The notes under the pieces are model-generated. The model was not told the DNA's origin, searched no databases, and worked only from the letters and a program-made list of their open reading frames with translations. A program made the position numbers and the translations under genes. Shown one piece after another: positions 16,961 to 26,895 of a stretch of DNA of 64,000 nucleotides. The stretch is from Allobosea sp. GTDB lineage: Bacteria; Pseudomonadota; Alphaproteobacteria; Rhizobiales; Beijerinckiaceae. The first letter of the stretch is position 1. Every line of letters begins with the position of its first letter. The stretch spans positions 110,356 to 174,355 of the forward strand of contig NZ_JAFKFX010000033.1 of NCBI RefSeq assembly GCF_017308075.1, given 5' to 3'.

Positions 16961-19324
16961 CTATTCCGCAGCCATACGGCTGAGCGTCTTCTGCGCCGCG
17001 CGCCAGACCGCCTGCGGCGTCGCCGGCATGGCGATGTCCTCATGGCCGAGCGCGTCGGTGATGGCGTTGATCACGGCGGGCGGCGAGGCGATCGCGCCCG
17101 CTTCGCCGCAGCCCTTGATCCCGAGCGGGTTGGACGGGCATGGCGTCACCGTCATGCCGACCTGGAAGGACGGAAGATCGTCGGCCCGCGGCATGCAGTA
17201 GTCCATGAAGCTCGCGGTCACGAGCTGGCCGTCGGCATTGTAGCGGGCGCCTTCGAGCAGCGCCTGGCCGACGCCCTGGGCGATGCCGCCATGGACCTGG
17301 CCTTCGACGATCATCGGGTTGATGACATTGCCGAAATCGTCGACCGCGGCCCAGCGCTCGATCCGGGTGACACCGGTGTCGGGATCGATCTCGAGTTCGC
17401 AGATATGGACGCCGGCCGGGAAGGTGAAATTGGTCGGGTCGTAGAACGCCCCTTCCTTCAGCCCCGGCTCGAGATCCTGGCCGTTGAATTTGTGAGCGAC
17501 ATAGGCCTGCAGGGCGCAGGAGCCGAAATCGAGCTTCCGGTCTGTGCCCTTGACCAGGAAATTGCCGTCCTTGAAGTCGATATCGGCCTCGTCGGCCTCC
17601 AGCACATAGGCAGCGACCTTCTTGCCCTTGGCGATGACCTTGTCGAGCGCCTTGGCGATCGCCGACATGCCGACGGCGCCGGAACGCGAGCCATAGGTGC
17701 CCATCCCCATCTGCACCTTGTCGGTGTCGCCATGGACGATCGAGACGTTTTCGAGCGGCACGCCGAGCCGGTCGGAGACGAGCTGGGCGAAGGTCGTCTC
17801 GTGGCCCTGGCCATGGCTGTGCGAGCCGGTCAGCACCTCGACGGTGCCGATCGGGTTGACCCGGACCTCCGCCGATTCCCACAGGCCGACGCCGGCGCCG
17901 AGCGAGCCGACCGCCGCCGAAGGCGCGATGCCGCAGGCCTCGATATAGGAGGAGAAGCCGAGGCCGCGCAGCTTGCCGTTGCGGCCGGAATCGCGCTTGC
18001 GCTTGGCGAAGCCCTTATAGTCGATCAGCTCCAGCGCCTTCTTCATCGAGGCGCCGTAATTGCCGGTGTCGTACATCATGATCACCGGCGTCTGATGCGG
18101 GAACTTCTTGATGTAGTTCTGCATCCGGAACTTGGCCGGGTCCTTGCCGAGCTGGCGCGCCGTGACCTCGATCAGGCGCTCGACCACGAAGGTCGCCTCC
18201 GGCCGCCCGGCGCCACGATAGGCGTCGACCGGGGCGGTGTTGGTATAGACGGCGTCGACCTCGCAATAGATCGCCGGGATGTCGTACTGGCCCGAGAGCA
18301 GCGGCGCGTAGAGATAGGTCGGCACCGAGGAGGAGAAGGTCGAAAGATAGGCGCCGAGATTGGCGGTGGTGTGCACCCTCATCGCCAGGATCTTGCCCTC
18401 GGCGTCGGTGGCGAGCTCGGCATGGGTGACGTGATCGCGGCCATGCGCGTCGGAAAGGAAGGCCTCGGTGCGGTCCGAGGTCCATTTCACGGGGCGGCCG
18501 ACCTTCTTCGCCGCCCAGACGCAAACCGTCTCCTCGGCATAGATGAAGATCTTCGAGCCGAAGCCGCCGCCGACATCCGGCGCGATCACCCTGAGCTTGT
18601 TCTCCGGCGCGATGCCGATGAAGGCCGAGAGCACGAGCCGCGCCACGTGCGGGTTCTGGCTCGTCGTATAGAGCGTGAACGCTCCCTCGCCCTGGTCGTA
18701 ATCGCCGACCGCGGCGCGCGGCTCCATCGCGTTCGGCACCAGCCGGTTGTTGACGAGATCGAGCTTCGTCACATGCTTGGCGGCCTTGAAGGCCTTCTCG
18801 GTCTCATCCTTGTTGCCGAGATGCCAGTTGAACACCGTATTGCCCGGCGCCTCGGCATGAACTTGTGTTTTCGTCTGCGCGGCCGTCGCGGTGTCGACCA
18901 CCGCCGGCAGCACGCCGTAATCGACGTCGATCGCCTCGGCCGCATCGCGCGCCTGCGCCAGTGTCTCGGCGACGACAACCGCGACATGGTCGCCGACATA
19001 GCGGACCTTGCCCTGCGCCAGGGCCGGATGCGGCCCGGCCTTCATCGGCGAGCCGTCCTTGTTGTGGATCATCCAGCCGCAGATCAGCCCGCCGATCTTG
19101 TCGGCGGCGAGGTCGTCGCCAGTGAAGATGCCGAGCACGCCCGGCATCGCCGCCGCGGCCTTGGTGTCGATCTTCTTCAGCGTCGCATGCGCGTGCGGCG
19201 AGCGCAGGAAATAGGCATGCGCCTGGCCCGGCCGGTTGATGTCGTCGGTATAGCGGCCCTGGCCGGTGATGAAGCGATGGTCTTCCTTGCGGCGGACGGG
19301 AGCGCCGATTCCGGTGGCGGACAT
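16961..19324 (-). CDS. Molybdenum hydroxylase large subunit, form II CoxL-like
   Basis: A 787-aa molybdopterin-binding subunit from the start [21 protein letters not shown], which is the usual N-terminus (RRKEDxRFxTGxGxYxDD). The loop that decides the subtype reads AYRGAGR at residues 368-374. Form I CO dehydrogenases carry AYxCSFR with the copper-binding Cys, which is absent here. The Mo-binding regions [15 protein letters not shown] and [17 protein letters not shown], and the C-terminal [20 protein letters not shown] with the catalytic Glu, are intact. It therefore oxidises some substrate at a Mo centre, but CO is not assured. The open frame continues to 19939 over coxS; that part is a shadow. 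Confidence 0.93.
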   Translation of the reverse strand: MSATGIGAPVRRKEDHRFITGQGRYTDDINRPGQAHAYFLRSPHAHATLKKIDTKAAAAMPGVLGIFTGDDLAADKIGGLICGWMIHNKDGSPMKAGPHPALAQGKVRYVGDHVAVVVAETLAQARDAAEAIDVDYGVLPAVVDTATAAQTKTQVHAEAPGNTVFNWHLGNKDETEKAFKAAKHVTKLDLVNNRLVPNAMEPRAAVGDYDQGEGAFTLYTTSQNPHVARLVLSAFIGIAPENKLRVIAPDVGGGFGSKIFIYAEETVCVWAAKKVGRPVKWTSDRTEAFLSDAHGRDHVTHAELATDAEGKILAMRVHTTANLGAYLSTFSSSVPTYLYAPLLSGQYDIPAIYCEVDAVYTNTAPVDAYRGAGRPEATFVVERLIEVTARQLGKDPAKFRMQNYIKKFPHQTPVIMMYDTGNYGASMKKALELIDYKGFAKRKRDSGRNGKLRGLGFSSYIEACGIAPSAAVGSLGAGVGLWESAEVRVNPIGTVEVLTGSHSHGQGHETTFAQLVSDRLGVPLENVSIVHGDTDKVQMGMGTYGSRSGAVGMSAIAKALDKVIAKGKKVAAYVLEADEADIDFKDGNFLVKGTDRKLDFGSCALQAYVAHKFNGQDLEPGLKEGAFYDPTNFTFPAGVHICELEIDPDTGVTRIERWAAVDDFGNVINPMIVEGQVHGGIAQGVGQALLEGARYNADGQLVTASFMDYCMPRADDLPSFQVGMTVTPCPSNPLGIKGCGEAGAIASPPAVINAITDALGHEDIAMPATPQAVWRAAQKTLSRMAAE

Positions 19325-19431
19325 GGATTCCTCCTGGCATGGCGCCTCTTGGCGGGCGCGCTCAGCATGTTTCGGGATCGCATCGGAAGAAGGCCGCGCC
19401 GGTCCTGCCGGAGGCGGCCTTCCGGAAAGCG

Positions 19432-19932
<501 letters not shown>

Positions 19933-20206
19933 GGGGCACTCCCTCCGAAAGCCTGTTTTAGCAGCCCGGCGGAAGACAGCTCGACCGCCGGACCATGCAC
20001 GTCCCCGGCGCGCTTGCCCCGGAAACGGATTTTTCTTGGAACAACTTCAAATTGAATGTGGACTCGGGATTTTCCGCGGTCAAGCGGGAGGCCACCGATC
20101 GAGAAAGCCGTTTTCGCGGCGTTTTGACGCCGTTTGCGAACAGGGGCAGCTTTCGCCGGGCCAATCCGGCACAAGCCGCGCCTTTTGCGCTTTCTTAACC
20201 TCCGCC

Positions 20207-21607
20207 GTGCAGTATCGCCCGTTGAACGACGACTTGAGATCGTCGCCATCATGGGTTGTGCGATTGGCCACGCTTCTCGACCATGTCCAGCGTCGGCTGG
20301 GCGCGATCGGCTATGACGAGGCGCAGCGGCAGCGGCTGCGCCGCTATCGCGCCATCGTCGAGCGGGTCATCGCCAAGGTCGTCGAGGACGACTTCGCGCG
20401 GGCCTTTGCGATCCATCCGCGCCTGCAAGACGGTGTCGCGCCCATGGCGGCGGAACTCTACGCCGCCGAAGCCGACCATTTCCGCCTGCTCTTCGACGCC
20501 GATTTCGATCAGCGCTATTGCGATTCGCTCGAGCAGCTCACCGTGCTCGAGCGCCGTGCCGGCGTCGGGGCCCGCGCCCGCACCTCGATCGCCTTCACCC
20601 TGTTCCGGATCTTCCTGGAGGAGAGCCGGACGCGGCTCGTCTTCTCGCGGCGCGACATTCCGCGCGATCTCTTCATCATCGAGCGGGTGCTGACCTATGA
20701 CGTCAACACGGCCATGTCGCTGGACCGCGAATTCGAGGCCGCGGAGGCGCGGCGTCGCGGCGTGACGCTCGACGAGGTCGCCGCCACGCTGACCTCCCGC
20801 ATCGGCCAGCTCGACACCAGGATCAGCGGCGCCGTCGAACAATTCATGGCGACCGCCAGCGAGACCGCCGAGGCGAGCAGCTTCATCAAGGACCAGGTCG
20901 GCTCGGTCGCCCGGACCTCGATGCTGGTCCGCGAGAAGGCGATGCAGACTGCCGCCGCTTCCGAGGAGATGGCGCTCAACATCGCCGAGATCGGCCAGCG
21001 CGCCCGCCAGAGCCTCGACATCGCCAATCGCGCCGTCGCCGATGCCGGCGCGATGAACGAGGCGATCGCCAGGCTGCGCGAGGTCACCGGCAATATCGGC
21101 ACCGTCGTCGGCATGATCGCCGACATCGCCGCGCAGACCAATCTGCTAGCGCTCAACGCCACGATCGAGGCCGCGCGCGCCGGCGAATCCGGGCGCGGCT
21201 TCGCGGTGGTCGCCGCCGAGGTCAAGACCCTCGCGACCCAGACCGCGAGCGCGACGCAGGACATCTCCAGCCAGATCGCAGAGCTCACCGCCAGTGCCGC
21301 GGCCTGCAGCGAGCGGGCCGCCTCGATCGGCATGACGATCGGCGAGATCAAGGCCGATTCCGAGGCGATCTCGGAGGCGGTCGCCCAGCAGAGCTACGTC
21401 ACCACCGGCATCTCGCGCGATGCCGCCGATGTCGCCAGCAGCTCCGACGAGGCGATCGGCAGCGCCAATCGCGTCAATGACAGCCTGGAGACCACCGAGA
21501 AGGCGCTCGGCCGGGCCAATGCCGCCGCCGCCGACATCGCCCAGCAGGTCGGCGCCGCCGAGGCCACGGTCAGCGAGGCGCTGGCGGCCCTGCGCAAGGC
21601 TTCCTGA
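20207..21607 (+). CDS. Soluble methyl-accepting chemoreceptor with globin-like sensor lacking a proximal His
   Basis: A protein of about 466 aa without membrane helices. Residues about 15-165 look like the globin-coupled sensor fold: [35 protein letters not shown], and [21 protein letters not shown]. The helix that should carry the haem-ligating His reads [13 protein letters not shown] (about 109-123) and contains no His. The rest is a cytoplasmic signalling domain with the conserved hairpin tip [39 protein letters not shown]. It is read divergently from coxS. The frame is open further upstream; GTG 20207, TTG 20222 and TTG 20234 are the candidate starts and none has a clear ribosome binding site. 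Confidence 0.82.
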   Translation: MQYRPLNDDLRSSPSWVVRLATLLDHVQRRLGAIGYDEAQRQRLRRYRAIVERVIAKVVEDDFARAFAIHPRLQDGVAPMAAELYAAEADHFRLLFDADFDQRYCDSLEQLTVLERRAGVGARARTSIAFTLFRIFLEESRTRLVFSRRDIPRDLFIIERVLTYDVNTAMSLDREFEAAEARRRGVTLDEVAATLTSRIGQLDTRISGAVEQFMATASETAEASSFIKDQVGSVARTSMLVREKAMQTAAASEEMALNIAEIGQRARQSLDIANRAVADAGAMNEAIARLREVTGNIGTVVGMIADIAAQTNLLALNATIEAARAGESGRGFAVVAAEVKTLATQTASATQDISSQIAELTASAAACSERAASIGMTIGEIKADSEAISEAVAQQSYVTTGISRDAADVASSSDEAIGSANRVNDSLETTEKALGRANAAAADIAQQVGAAEATVSEALAALRKAS

Positions 21608-21642
21608 GGCGTCCTCGCCATTCGACTCGAACCGCGTCCCGC

Positions 21643-21672
21643 GTCATTCCCGCTGGAGCGAAGCGGAATGAC
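21643..21672. repeat. Short palindrome GTCATTCC / GGAATGAC
   Basis: Arms GTCATTCC and GGAATGAC enclose CGCTGGAGCGAAGC. It lies between the chemoreceptor and coxG, which converge, so it may help terminate both transcripts. It is related to other CATTCC-type repeats at 36916-37065. Confidence 0.55.
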
Positions 21673-21696
21673 GGGGAATGTCGGGAGCACGTCCCC

Positions 21697-22149
21697 TCAG
21701 CCCTCGCTCACCGCCTTGGCGAAATTGGCGAAGAACTCGTCGGCCAGCTTCTTCGAGACCGAATCGATCAGGCGCGAGCCGAGCTGCATCAGCTTGCCGC
21801 CGACCTGCGCCTCGACCTCGTAGCGCAGCAGCGTCTGGCCGCCCTCGGCATCCTCGAGCGTGACCCTGGCGCCGCCCTTGGCGAAGCCGGCGATGCCGCC
21901 CTCGCCTTCGCCGGCGATGCGGTAGCCGTTCGGCGGGTCGAGATCCTGCAATTCGACCTTGCCCTTGAAGGTCGCCTTGACCGGGCCGAGCTTGACCTTG
22001 ACCACCGCCGAGAAATGCGTGTCGTCGTCCTTGGTGAGCTGCTCGCAGCCGGGAATGGCGGCCTTCAGCACTTCCGGGTCGTTGAGCTTGGCCCAGACCA
22101 CCGCCTTGGCGGCCGGCAGCAGCGCCTCTCCGTTCATGGTCATCGCCAT
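21697..22149 (-). CDS. coxG: CoxG-like SRPBCC protein
   Basis: A 150-aa START/SRPBCC-fold protein. MAMTMNGEALLPAAKAVVWAKLNDPEVLKAAIPGCEQL is the typical CoxG opening, and the conserved GPVKATFKGKVEL and GGARVTLEDAEGG follow. CoxG proteins are found with CO dehydrogenase-like enzymes and are thought to help anchor or recruit them to the membrane, although the C-terminal anchor present in some members is short here (SVSKKLADEFFANFAKAVSEG). It is on the same strand as the cox genes but separated from coxS by the opposing chemoreceptor gene, so it forms its own unit. A start at 22170 is also possible. Confidence 0.87.
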   Translation of the reverse strand: MAMTMNGEALLPAAKAVVWAKLNDPEVLKAAIPGCEQLTKDDDTHFSAVVKVKLGPVKATFKGKVELQDLDPPNGYRIAGEGEGGIAGFAKGGARVTLEDAEGGQTLLRYEVEAQVGGKLMQLGSRLIDSVSKKLADEFFANFAKAVSEG

Positions 22150-22486
22150 GGCGTCACTCCCATCCCTCACGGCCCGACCGACGCCCGACAGGTTGCGGCC
22201 GCCCTCGCCTCGGGTCTATCCAAGTTCCCCTGTAGCATGCGGATTTCACGCGAAATCAGACTGTCGCCCCGGACAAGCGGCAAAGCCGCGCAGATCCGGA
22301 ATCCATCATGAGGCACCGAACCCTATGATGGATCCCGGGACGCCCTTTGAGCGCCCAGGATGACGGTGATGGTTCCGTGTAAAATCGGCACGCTCTCATC
22401 CATGGCCGGAAAGCACCGGCGCGCACAAGAGGACGAAGCTGGGATGTGGGTTGCACCGACTGCTCCGCACGAAGGCCCATCCGGGC
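22150..22486. other. Intergenic region between divergent coxG and pcaB, with a palindromic repeat
   Basis: This 337-nt gap holds the promoters for coxG and for the pca operon; I see no convincing -35/-10 pair. At about 22264-22366 there is a repeat containing the inverted pair CCATCAT / ATGATGG and the unit GGATCCCGGGACGCC...CAGGATGACGG, a family also seen at 36055-36175. No tRNA or small ORF is supported. Confidence 0.5.
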
Positions 22487-23860
22487 ATGGCTGAGCTCGC
22501 CGGACTTCATGGCGAGCTTTTCGCAGATCACGAATTCGCGGCCCTGTTCGAAGACCAGGCGAGCCTGCAGGGCATGCTCGACTTCGAGGCGGCGCTCGCC
22601 AAGGCGCAGGCCGAGACCGGCGTCATTCCCGCCGCCGCGGCCGAGGCGATAGCGAGAGTCTGCGAGGCCGGGCTCTACGACATCCCCGCCATCGGCAGGG
22701 CCGCGACGCTCGCCGGCAATCCTGCGATCCCGCTGGTCAAGGCACTGACCGCCCGCGTCGCCGCGACCGATCCGGAAGCGGCGAAATGGGTGCATTTCGG
22801 CGCCACCAGCCAGGACGTGATCGATTCCGGCCAGGCCCAGCAATATCGCGCGGCCTGGGAACTGCTGCTGGAGCGCTCGGCCCGTCTCGCCCACGCGCTC
22901 GCCGGGCTCGTCCGCGAGCATCGCCGCACGCCGATGATCGGCCGCACCTTCCTGCAGCATGCAGTGCCGATCGCCTTCGGGCTCAAGGCCGCCAACTGGC
23001 TGGGTCCGGTCGTCGCCTTCCACGACGACTTCATGATCTGGGGCCAGTCGGCGCATCAGCTCGGCGGCGCCGCCGGCAGCCTCGCCGCGCTCGGCGACAA
23101 GGCCGACGCGGTCTCGGAAGCCTTCGCCCGCATCATGCCCTCGATCGGCGCCGTCCGCGTGCCCTGGCACAGCGAGCGCCGGCGTCCCGCCCGGATCGCG
23201 ACCGAACTCGGCCTGCTTCTCGGCCATCTCGGCAAGATGGCCGGGGATATCGCCCTGATGGCGCAGACCGAGATCGGCGAGCTCGCCGAGCCGGAAGCGC
23301 CCGGCAAGGGCGGCTCCTCGGCGATGCCGCACAAGCGCAACCCGGTGCTGTGCACGCTGATCCTCGCCGCCGCCAAGCGCGCGCCCGGCCTGGTCTCGAC
23401 CATGCTCGCCGCGATGCCGCAGGAGCATGAGCGCGCCATGGGCGGCTGGCATGCGGAATGGCTGACATTGCGCGAGCTCTTCCTGATCGCCGGCGCGGCC
23501 CTGAACCAGGCCGTCACGCTGATCGAGGGGCTCCAGGTCTTCCCCGAGCAGATGCAGTACAATCTCGATCTCACCAACGGGCTCGTCATGGCCGAACGCG
23601 TCTCGCTCGCGCTCGCGCAGAGCATCGGCCGCGGCGAAGCCCATCATCTTCTCGAGGAGGCCAGCCGCGACTGCATCGCCAGCGGCCGCCATCTCAAGGA
23701 CGTCCTCGCCGATCACCCGGCGCTCGCCGGCAGGCTCTCGCCCGAAGCGCTGGACGACCTATTCGATCCCACGACCTATCGCGGCGCCACCGACGCCATC
23801 ATCGACCGTGTCCTGGTGCTCTATGAGGAGGAGCGGGAATATATGAGCGGCAATGGCTGA
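22487..23860 (+). CDS. pcaB: 3-carboxy-cis,cis-muconate cycloisomerase
   Basis: A 457-aa member of the fumarase/aspartase superfamily from ATG 22487. The signature GGSSAMPHKRNPV is near residue 280, and VHFGATSQDVIDSGQAQQYR near residue 105 is the second conserved region. PcaB lactonises 3-carboxymuconate in the protocatechuate branch of the beta-ketoadipate pathway. The presence of pcaD and pcaC downstream supports this over adenylosuccinate lyase, which is encoded separately at 37624. The frame reaches back to TTG 22451, but ATG 22487 gives the usual length. Its stop overlaps the next gene by 8 nt. The partner genes pcaHG are not in the window. Confidence 0.88.
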   Translation: MAELAGLHGELFADHEFAALFEDQASLQGMLDFEAALAKAQAETGVIPAAAAEAIARVCEAGLYDIPAIGRAATLAGNPAIPLVKALTARVAATDPEAAKWVHFGATSQDVIDSGQAQQYRAAWELLLERSARLAHALAGLVREHRRTPMIGRTFLQHAVPIAFGLKAANWLGPVVAFHDDFMIWGQSAHQLGGAAGSLAALGDKADAVSEAFARIMPSIGAVRVPWHSERRRPARIATELGLLLGHLGKMAGDIALMAQTEIGELAEPEAPGKGGSSAMPHKRNPVLCTLILAAAKRAPGLVSTMLAAMPQEHERAMGGWHAEWLTLRELFLIAGAALNQAVTLIEGLQVFPEQMQYNLDLTNGLVMAERVSLALAQSIGRGEAHHLLEEASRDCIASGRHLKDVLADHPALAGRLSPEALDDLFDPTTYRGATDAIIDRVLVLYEEEREYMSGNG

Positions 23861-25112
23861 GCTCTCGCCGCAGGAGCGCGAAATCGCCGCCAGCGCCAAA
23901 GGCGACGGCGCTGCGATGGCGATGCGCATCGTCGCCGAGGCGGCCCGGCTGATGGGCGCGCCCAGGCTGATCCCGGTCGCCTCGGCCCATATCGATGGCG
24001 CGCTCTACCACGGCGATTCCGGCACGCTCTTCGCCGAAAAGCTGGTCGCGGGCGGGGCCCGCGTCGCGGTGCGCGCCACCCTCAATGTCGGCGCGCTGAC
24101 CCCGCATGGCTGCGTCGCGACCCGCCTGCCGGCGGACCAGCACGCCATGGCGGCGCGGATGATGCGCGCCTATGAGGCGATGGGCTGCGAGCCGAGCTGG
24201 ACCTGCGCGCCCTATCAGGCCGGTCACCGGCCGAGACAGGGCACGGATGTCGCCTGGGGCGAATCCAATGCCGTCGTCTTTTGCAATTCGGTGCTCGGTG
24301 CCCGCACCAACCGCTATGGCGATTTCCTCGACATCGCCTGCGCCATTGCCGGACGCGCGCCCGATTACGGCCTGCACCGAGAGGAAAACCGGCGCGCGAC
24401 GCTGGTCATCGATGTCGCCGGCCTGTCGCAGGCGCTGCGCGGCGCGGAGGTGTTCTATCCCGTGCTCGGCGCCCTGCTCGGCCGCGAGGCCGGCAGCGAG
24501 ATCGCGGTGATCGATGGGCTGCAGGGACTTCCCGACGAGGACAGGCTGAAGGCCCTCGGCGCGGCGGCGGCCTCGGCCGGGGGCGTCGGCCTCTTCCATG
24601 TCGCCGGCATGACGCCGGAAGCGCCTGACCTTGCGACCGCGCTCGGGAAGCTCGCCCCGGCCCGTACGCTGCGCGTCACCCCGGAGCGCATCGCGGCCGA
24701 GCTGGCGCGGCTTTCGACATCCGGCACGAGCGACCAGGTCGACGCCGTCGCGATCGGTTCGCCGCATCTCTCGCTCGCCGAGATCGACGCGCTCGAACGG
24801 CGCCTCGCCGGGCGCAAGCTGGCACGGCCGCTCTATGCCAATACCGGCCGCCATGTCCTGAAGCCGCTGGAGGAACAGGGCCGGCGCAGCGCCCTCGAAC
24901 AGGCGGGGGTCGTCTTCGTCGTCGACACCTGCGTGGTGGTGACGCCGATCCTGCCGGAGCTGAAGGGCGGGGTGCTGATGACCAATTCCGGCAAGTTCGC
25001 TCATTATGCGCCCGGCAATACCGGCTATGCCGTGACCTATGGCTCGCTCGCCGAATGCGTCGAGAGCGCCGTCGCCGGCCGGCTGGTCAGGGAGCCGAGA
25101 ACATGGGCCTGA
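23853..25112 (+). CDS. Aconitase X large (catalytic) subunit
   Basis: A 419-aa protein of the AcnX catalytic family (DUF521). Conserved features are ATLNVGALTPHGC, a Cys-containing CAPYQAGHRPRQGTDVAWGESNAVVF followed by CNSVLGARTNRYGDF, and the C-terminal VVDTCVVVTPILPELKGGVLMTNSGKFAHYAPG. The Cys residues expected to hold the Fe-S cluster appear intact. Bacterial AcnX enzymes characterised so far dehydrate cis-3-hydroxy-L-proline. Here the gene overlaps pcaB by 8 nt and the small-subunit gene by 10 nt, so it is translationally coupled into a pca operon, an unusual place. A 4-hydroxyproline epimerase-like gene about 5.6 kb away supports hydroxyproline dehydration; a role with a pca intermediate is an alternative. 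Confidence 0.85.
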   Translation: MAELSPQEREIAASAKGDGAAMAMRIVAEAARLMGAPRLIPVASAHIDGALYHGDSGTLFAEKLVAGGARVAVRATLNVGALTPHGCVATRLPADQHAMAARMMRAYEAMGCEPSWTCAPYQAGHRPRQGTDVAWGESNAVVFCNSVLGARTNRYGDFLDIACAIAGRAPDYGLHREENRRATLVIDVAGLSQALRGAEVFYPVLGALLGREAGSEIAVIDGLQGLPDEDRLKALGAAAASAGGVGLFHVAGMTPEAPDLATALGKLAPARTLRVTPERIAAELARLSTSGTSDQVDAVAIGSPHLSLAEIDALERRLAGRKLARPLYANTGRHVLKPLEEQGRRSALEQAGVVFVVDTCVVVTPILPELKGGVLMTNSGKFAHYAPGNTGYAVTYGSLAECVESAVAGRLVREPRTWA

Positions 25113-25534
25113 CGAACATGGGCGTGAGCGCAGAGATCCTCCTGCCCGGCGAGGCGGTCACCGCCCCCTGCCTCGCCCTGACTGCCCCGATAAGCTTCTG
25201 GGGCGGCGTCGATCCGCGCAGCGGCGAGATCATCGACGCCCGCCATCCTCAGCGCGGCCAGAGCGTCGCCGGCATGGTGCTGGCCCTGCCCGGTACGATC
25301 GGCTCCTCCTCCGCCTCGGCCGTGCTGCTCGAGCTCGTCCATGCCGGCAAGGCGCCGGCCGCGATCCTGATCGCCGAGCCGGATGCGATCCTGCTGCTCG
25401 GCCTCGTCGTCGCCCGCGAGATGGGCTGGCCAACGCCCCTTGCCCTGAAGCTTCCCGCCGCGATCCAGGCCGGTCTCGCCGGCAAGCGGCTTTCGATTGC
25501 CAAAGATGGTGCGATCAGCACCGCAACTCCCTAG
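25103..25534 (+). CDS. Aconitase X small (swivel) subunit
   Basis: A 143-aa DUF126/aconitase swivel-domain protein. AEILLPGEAVTAPCLALTAPISFWGGVDPRSGEIIDARHPQRGQSVAGMVLALPG contains the conserved SFWGGVDPxxGxIID motif, and GTIGSSSASAVLLEL carries the substrate-binding serines. It forms the heteromeric AcnX enzyme with the large subunit encoded just upstream, whose last 10 nt it overlaps. ATG 25103 follows a GGAG at about 8 nt; ATG 25118 is a second option. The pcaD gene starts 13 nt downstream. Confidence 0.87.
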   Translation: MGLTNMGVSAEILLPGEAVTAPCLALTAPISFWGGVDPRSGEIIDARHPQRGQSVAGMVLALPGTIGSSSASAVLLELVHAGKAPAAILIAEPDAILLLGLVVAREMGWPTPLALKLPAAIQAGLAGKRLSIAKDGAISTATP

Positions 25535-25547
25535 GAGAGGAACGCCG

Positions 25548-26327
25548 ATGCCGATGCTGAAGGTCAGGGGCGAGGACTTCCATATCAGGATCGATGGCGA
25601 CGAGCGCGCGCCCGTACTGCTGCTCTCCAATTCGCTCGGCACCAATCTTTCGATGTGGGATCCGCAAATCCCGGAATGGAGCAAGCATTTCCGCGTCGTG
25701 CGCTATGACAGCCGCGGGCACGGCCTCTCTACGGCGCCGGACAAGCCCTATTCCATCGCCATGCTCGCCGATGACGCGCTCGCCATCCTCGATACGCTCG
25801 GCATCGACAAGGCGCATTGGTGCGGCCTCTCCAAGGGCGGCATGGTCGGCCAGTGGCTGGCGACGCATCATGGCGACCGGCTCGGGCGCGTCGTGCTCGC
25901 CAACACCGCCGCCCATATGGGCCCGCCCGAACTCTGGGACGGCCGCATCCGCACCGTCCGCACGCAGGGCATGAGCGTGCTGGTGCAGCCGACGCTGGAG
26001 CGCTGGTTCACGCCGGAGTTCCGCGAAACCGCCAAGGAGACCGTCGCCAAGGTCAGCGAAATGCTCGCGACCACCCCGCCGCTCGGCTACGCCAATTGCT
26101 GCGGCGCGATCCGCGACATGGACCAGCGCGAGACGATCCGCGCCGTCCGCAATCCCGTCCTGGTGGTCATCGGTCAGCGCGACCCGGCGACGCCGCCCGC
26201 GGCCGGCCACAAAATCGCCGATGCTATCCCCGGTGCGCAGCGCATCGAGCTCGCCGCCGCCCATCTCTCCAATCTCGAGCAGCCCGAAGCCTTCGGCCGG
26301 GCGGTGACCGACTTCCTGAAAGGCTGA
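25548..26327 (+). CDS. pcaD: 3-oxoadipate enol-lactonase
   Basis: A 259-aa alpha/beta hydrolase from ATG 25548, which follows a strong AGGAGAGG ribosome binding site. The oxyanion region LLLSNSLGTNLSMWDPQ, the nucleophile elbow GLSKGGMVG (Ser), the acid in GQRDPATPP (Asp) and the His in AAHLSNLEQP are all present and match the PcaD pattern. The enzyme opens the enol-lactone made after PcaC decarboxylation to give beta-ketoadipate. It is 13 nt downstream of the AcnX small subunit and 3 nt upstream of pcaC, so it is part of the same operon. Confidence 0.9.
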   Translation: MPMLKVRGEDFHIRIDGDERAPVLLLSNSLGTNLSMWDPQIPEWSKHFRVVRYDSRGHGLSTAPDKPYSIAMLADDALAILDTLGIDKAHWCGLSKGGMVGQWLATHHGDRLGRVVLANTAAHMGPPELWDGRIRTVRTQGMSVLVQPTLERWFTPEFRETAKETVAKVSEMLATTPPLGYANCCGAIRDMDQRETIRAVRNPVLVVIGQRDPATPPAAGHKIADAIPGAQRIELAAAHLSNLEQPEAFGRAVTDFLKG

Positions 26328-26330
26328 ACC

Positions 26331-26726
26331 ATGGACGACAAGACCCGCTACGAGAACGGCCTGAAGACCCGCCGCGCCGTGCTCGGCGACGCCCATGTCG
26401 ACCGCGCCACCGCCGGAATCACCGATTTCAACCGGGATTTCCAGGAGTTCATCACCCGCACCGCCTGGAACGACATCTGGAACCGCCCCGGCCTCTCCCG
26501 CCGCGAGCGCTCGCTGATCGTGCTCTCGATCACGGTCGCACTCGGCGCCTGGGGCGAGTTCCGCCTGCATGTCCGCGCCGCCTTCAACAACGGGCTGAGC
26601 CAGGAGGACATCAAGGAGCTGCTGATCCAGGCCGCCGTCTATGCCGGCGTCCCCGCCGCCAACCACGCATTCAAGGAGGCGGCGAGCGTCATCGCCGAGA
26701 TCGAGGCGGAGAAGGCGAAGGGCTGA
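26331..26726 (+). CDS. pcaC: 4-carboxymuconolactone decarboxylase
   Basis: A 131-aa helical protein of the carboxymuconolactone decarboxylase family: RYENGLKTRRAVLGDAHVDRA at the N-terminus, FQEFITRTAWNDIWNRPGLSRRERSLIVLSITVALGAWGEFRLHVRAAFNNGL in the core, and DIKELLIQAAVYAGVPAANHAFKEA at the end. It has the usual PcaC length and the TAWNDIW signature. It decarboxylates 4-carboxymuconolactone to the enol-lactone that PcaD opens. It closes the pcaB-acnX-pcaD-pcaC operon. Confidence 0.92.
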   Translation: MDDKTRYENGLKTRRAVLGDAHVDRATAGITDFNRDFQEFITRTAWNDIWNRPGLSRRERSLIVLSITVALGAWGEFRLHVRAAFNNGLSQEDIKELLIQAAVYAGVPAANHAFKEAASVIAEIEAEKAKG

Positions 26727-26756
26727 AACCGAGGACGCCCGACACCAAAACCGGGT

Positions 26757-26872
26757 CCTCACCCCGAGGAGGTCCGTAGGGCCGTCTCGAAGGATGTTCC
26801 AGATGTCTCCGGCGCCTCCTGAAGCATCCTTCGAGACGCCATTCCCTTCGGAATGGCTCCTCGGGATGAGGG
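26757..26872. repeat. Inverted pair of the CATCCTTCGAGACGC repeat family (copy B)
   Basis: 26757-26797 reads the unit in reverse (CTCACCCCGAGGAGG...GTCTCGAAGGATG), and 26824-26872 reads it forward (GCATCCTTCGAGACGCC...GGCTCCTCGGGATGAGG). The head-to-head pair could fold into one long hairpin. It lies between convergent pcaC and the flavin reductase gene, where it may act as a two-way terminator. Confidence 0.75.
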
Positions 26873-26895
26873 CTCAGGGAATCAGCGGCAGACCT

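Noticed and set aside
16961-19324. Form I CO dehydrogenase
   Set aside because: The active-site loop is AYRGAGR, not AYxCSFR, and the gene order is S-L-M and not M-S-L.
22487-23860. Second adenylosuccinate lyase
   Set aside because: A standard-length purB is at 37624, and this gene is tied to pcaD and pcaC, which favours cycloisomerase.
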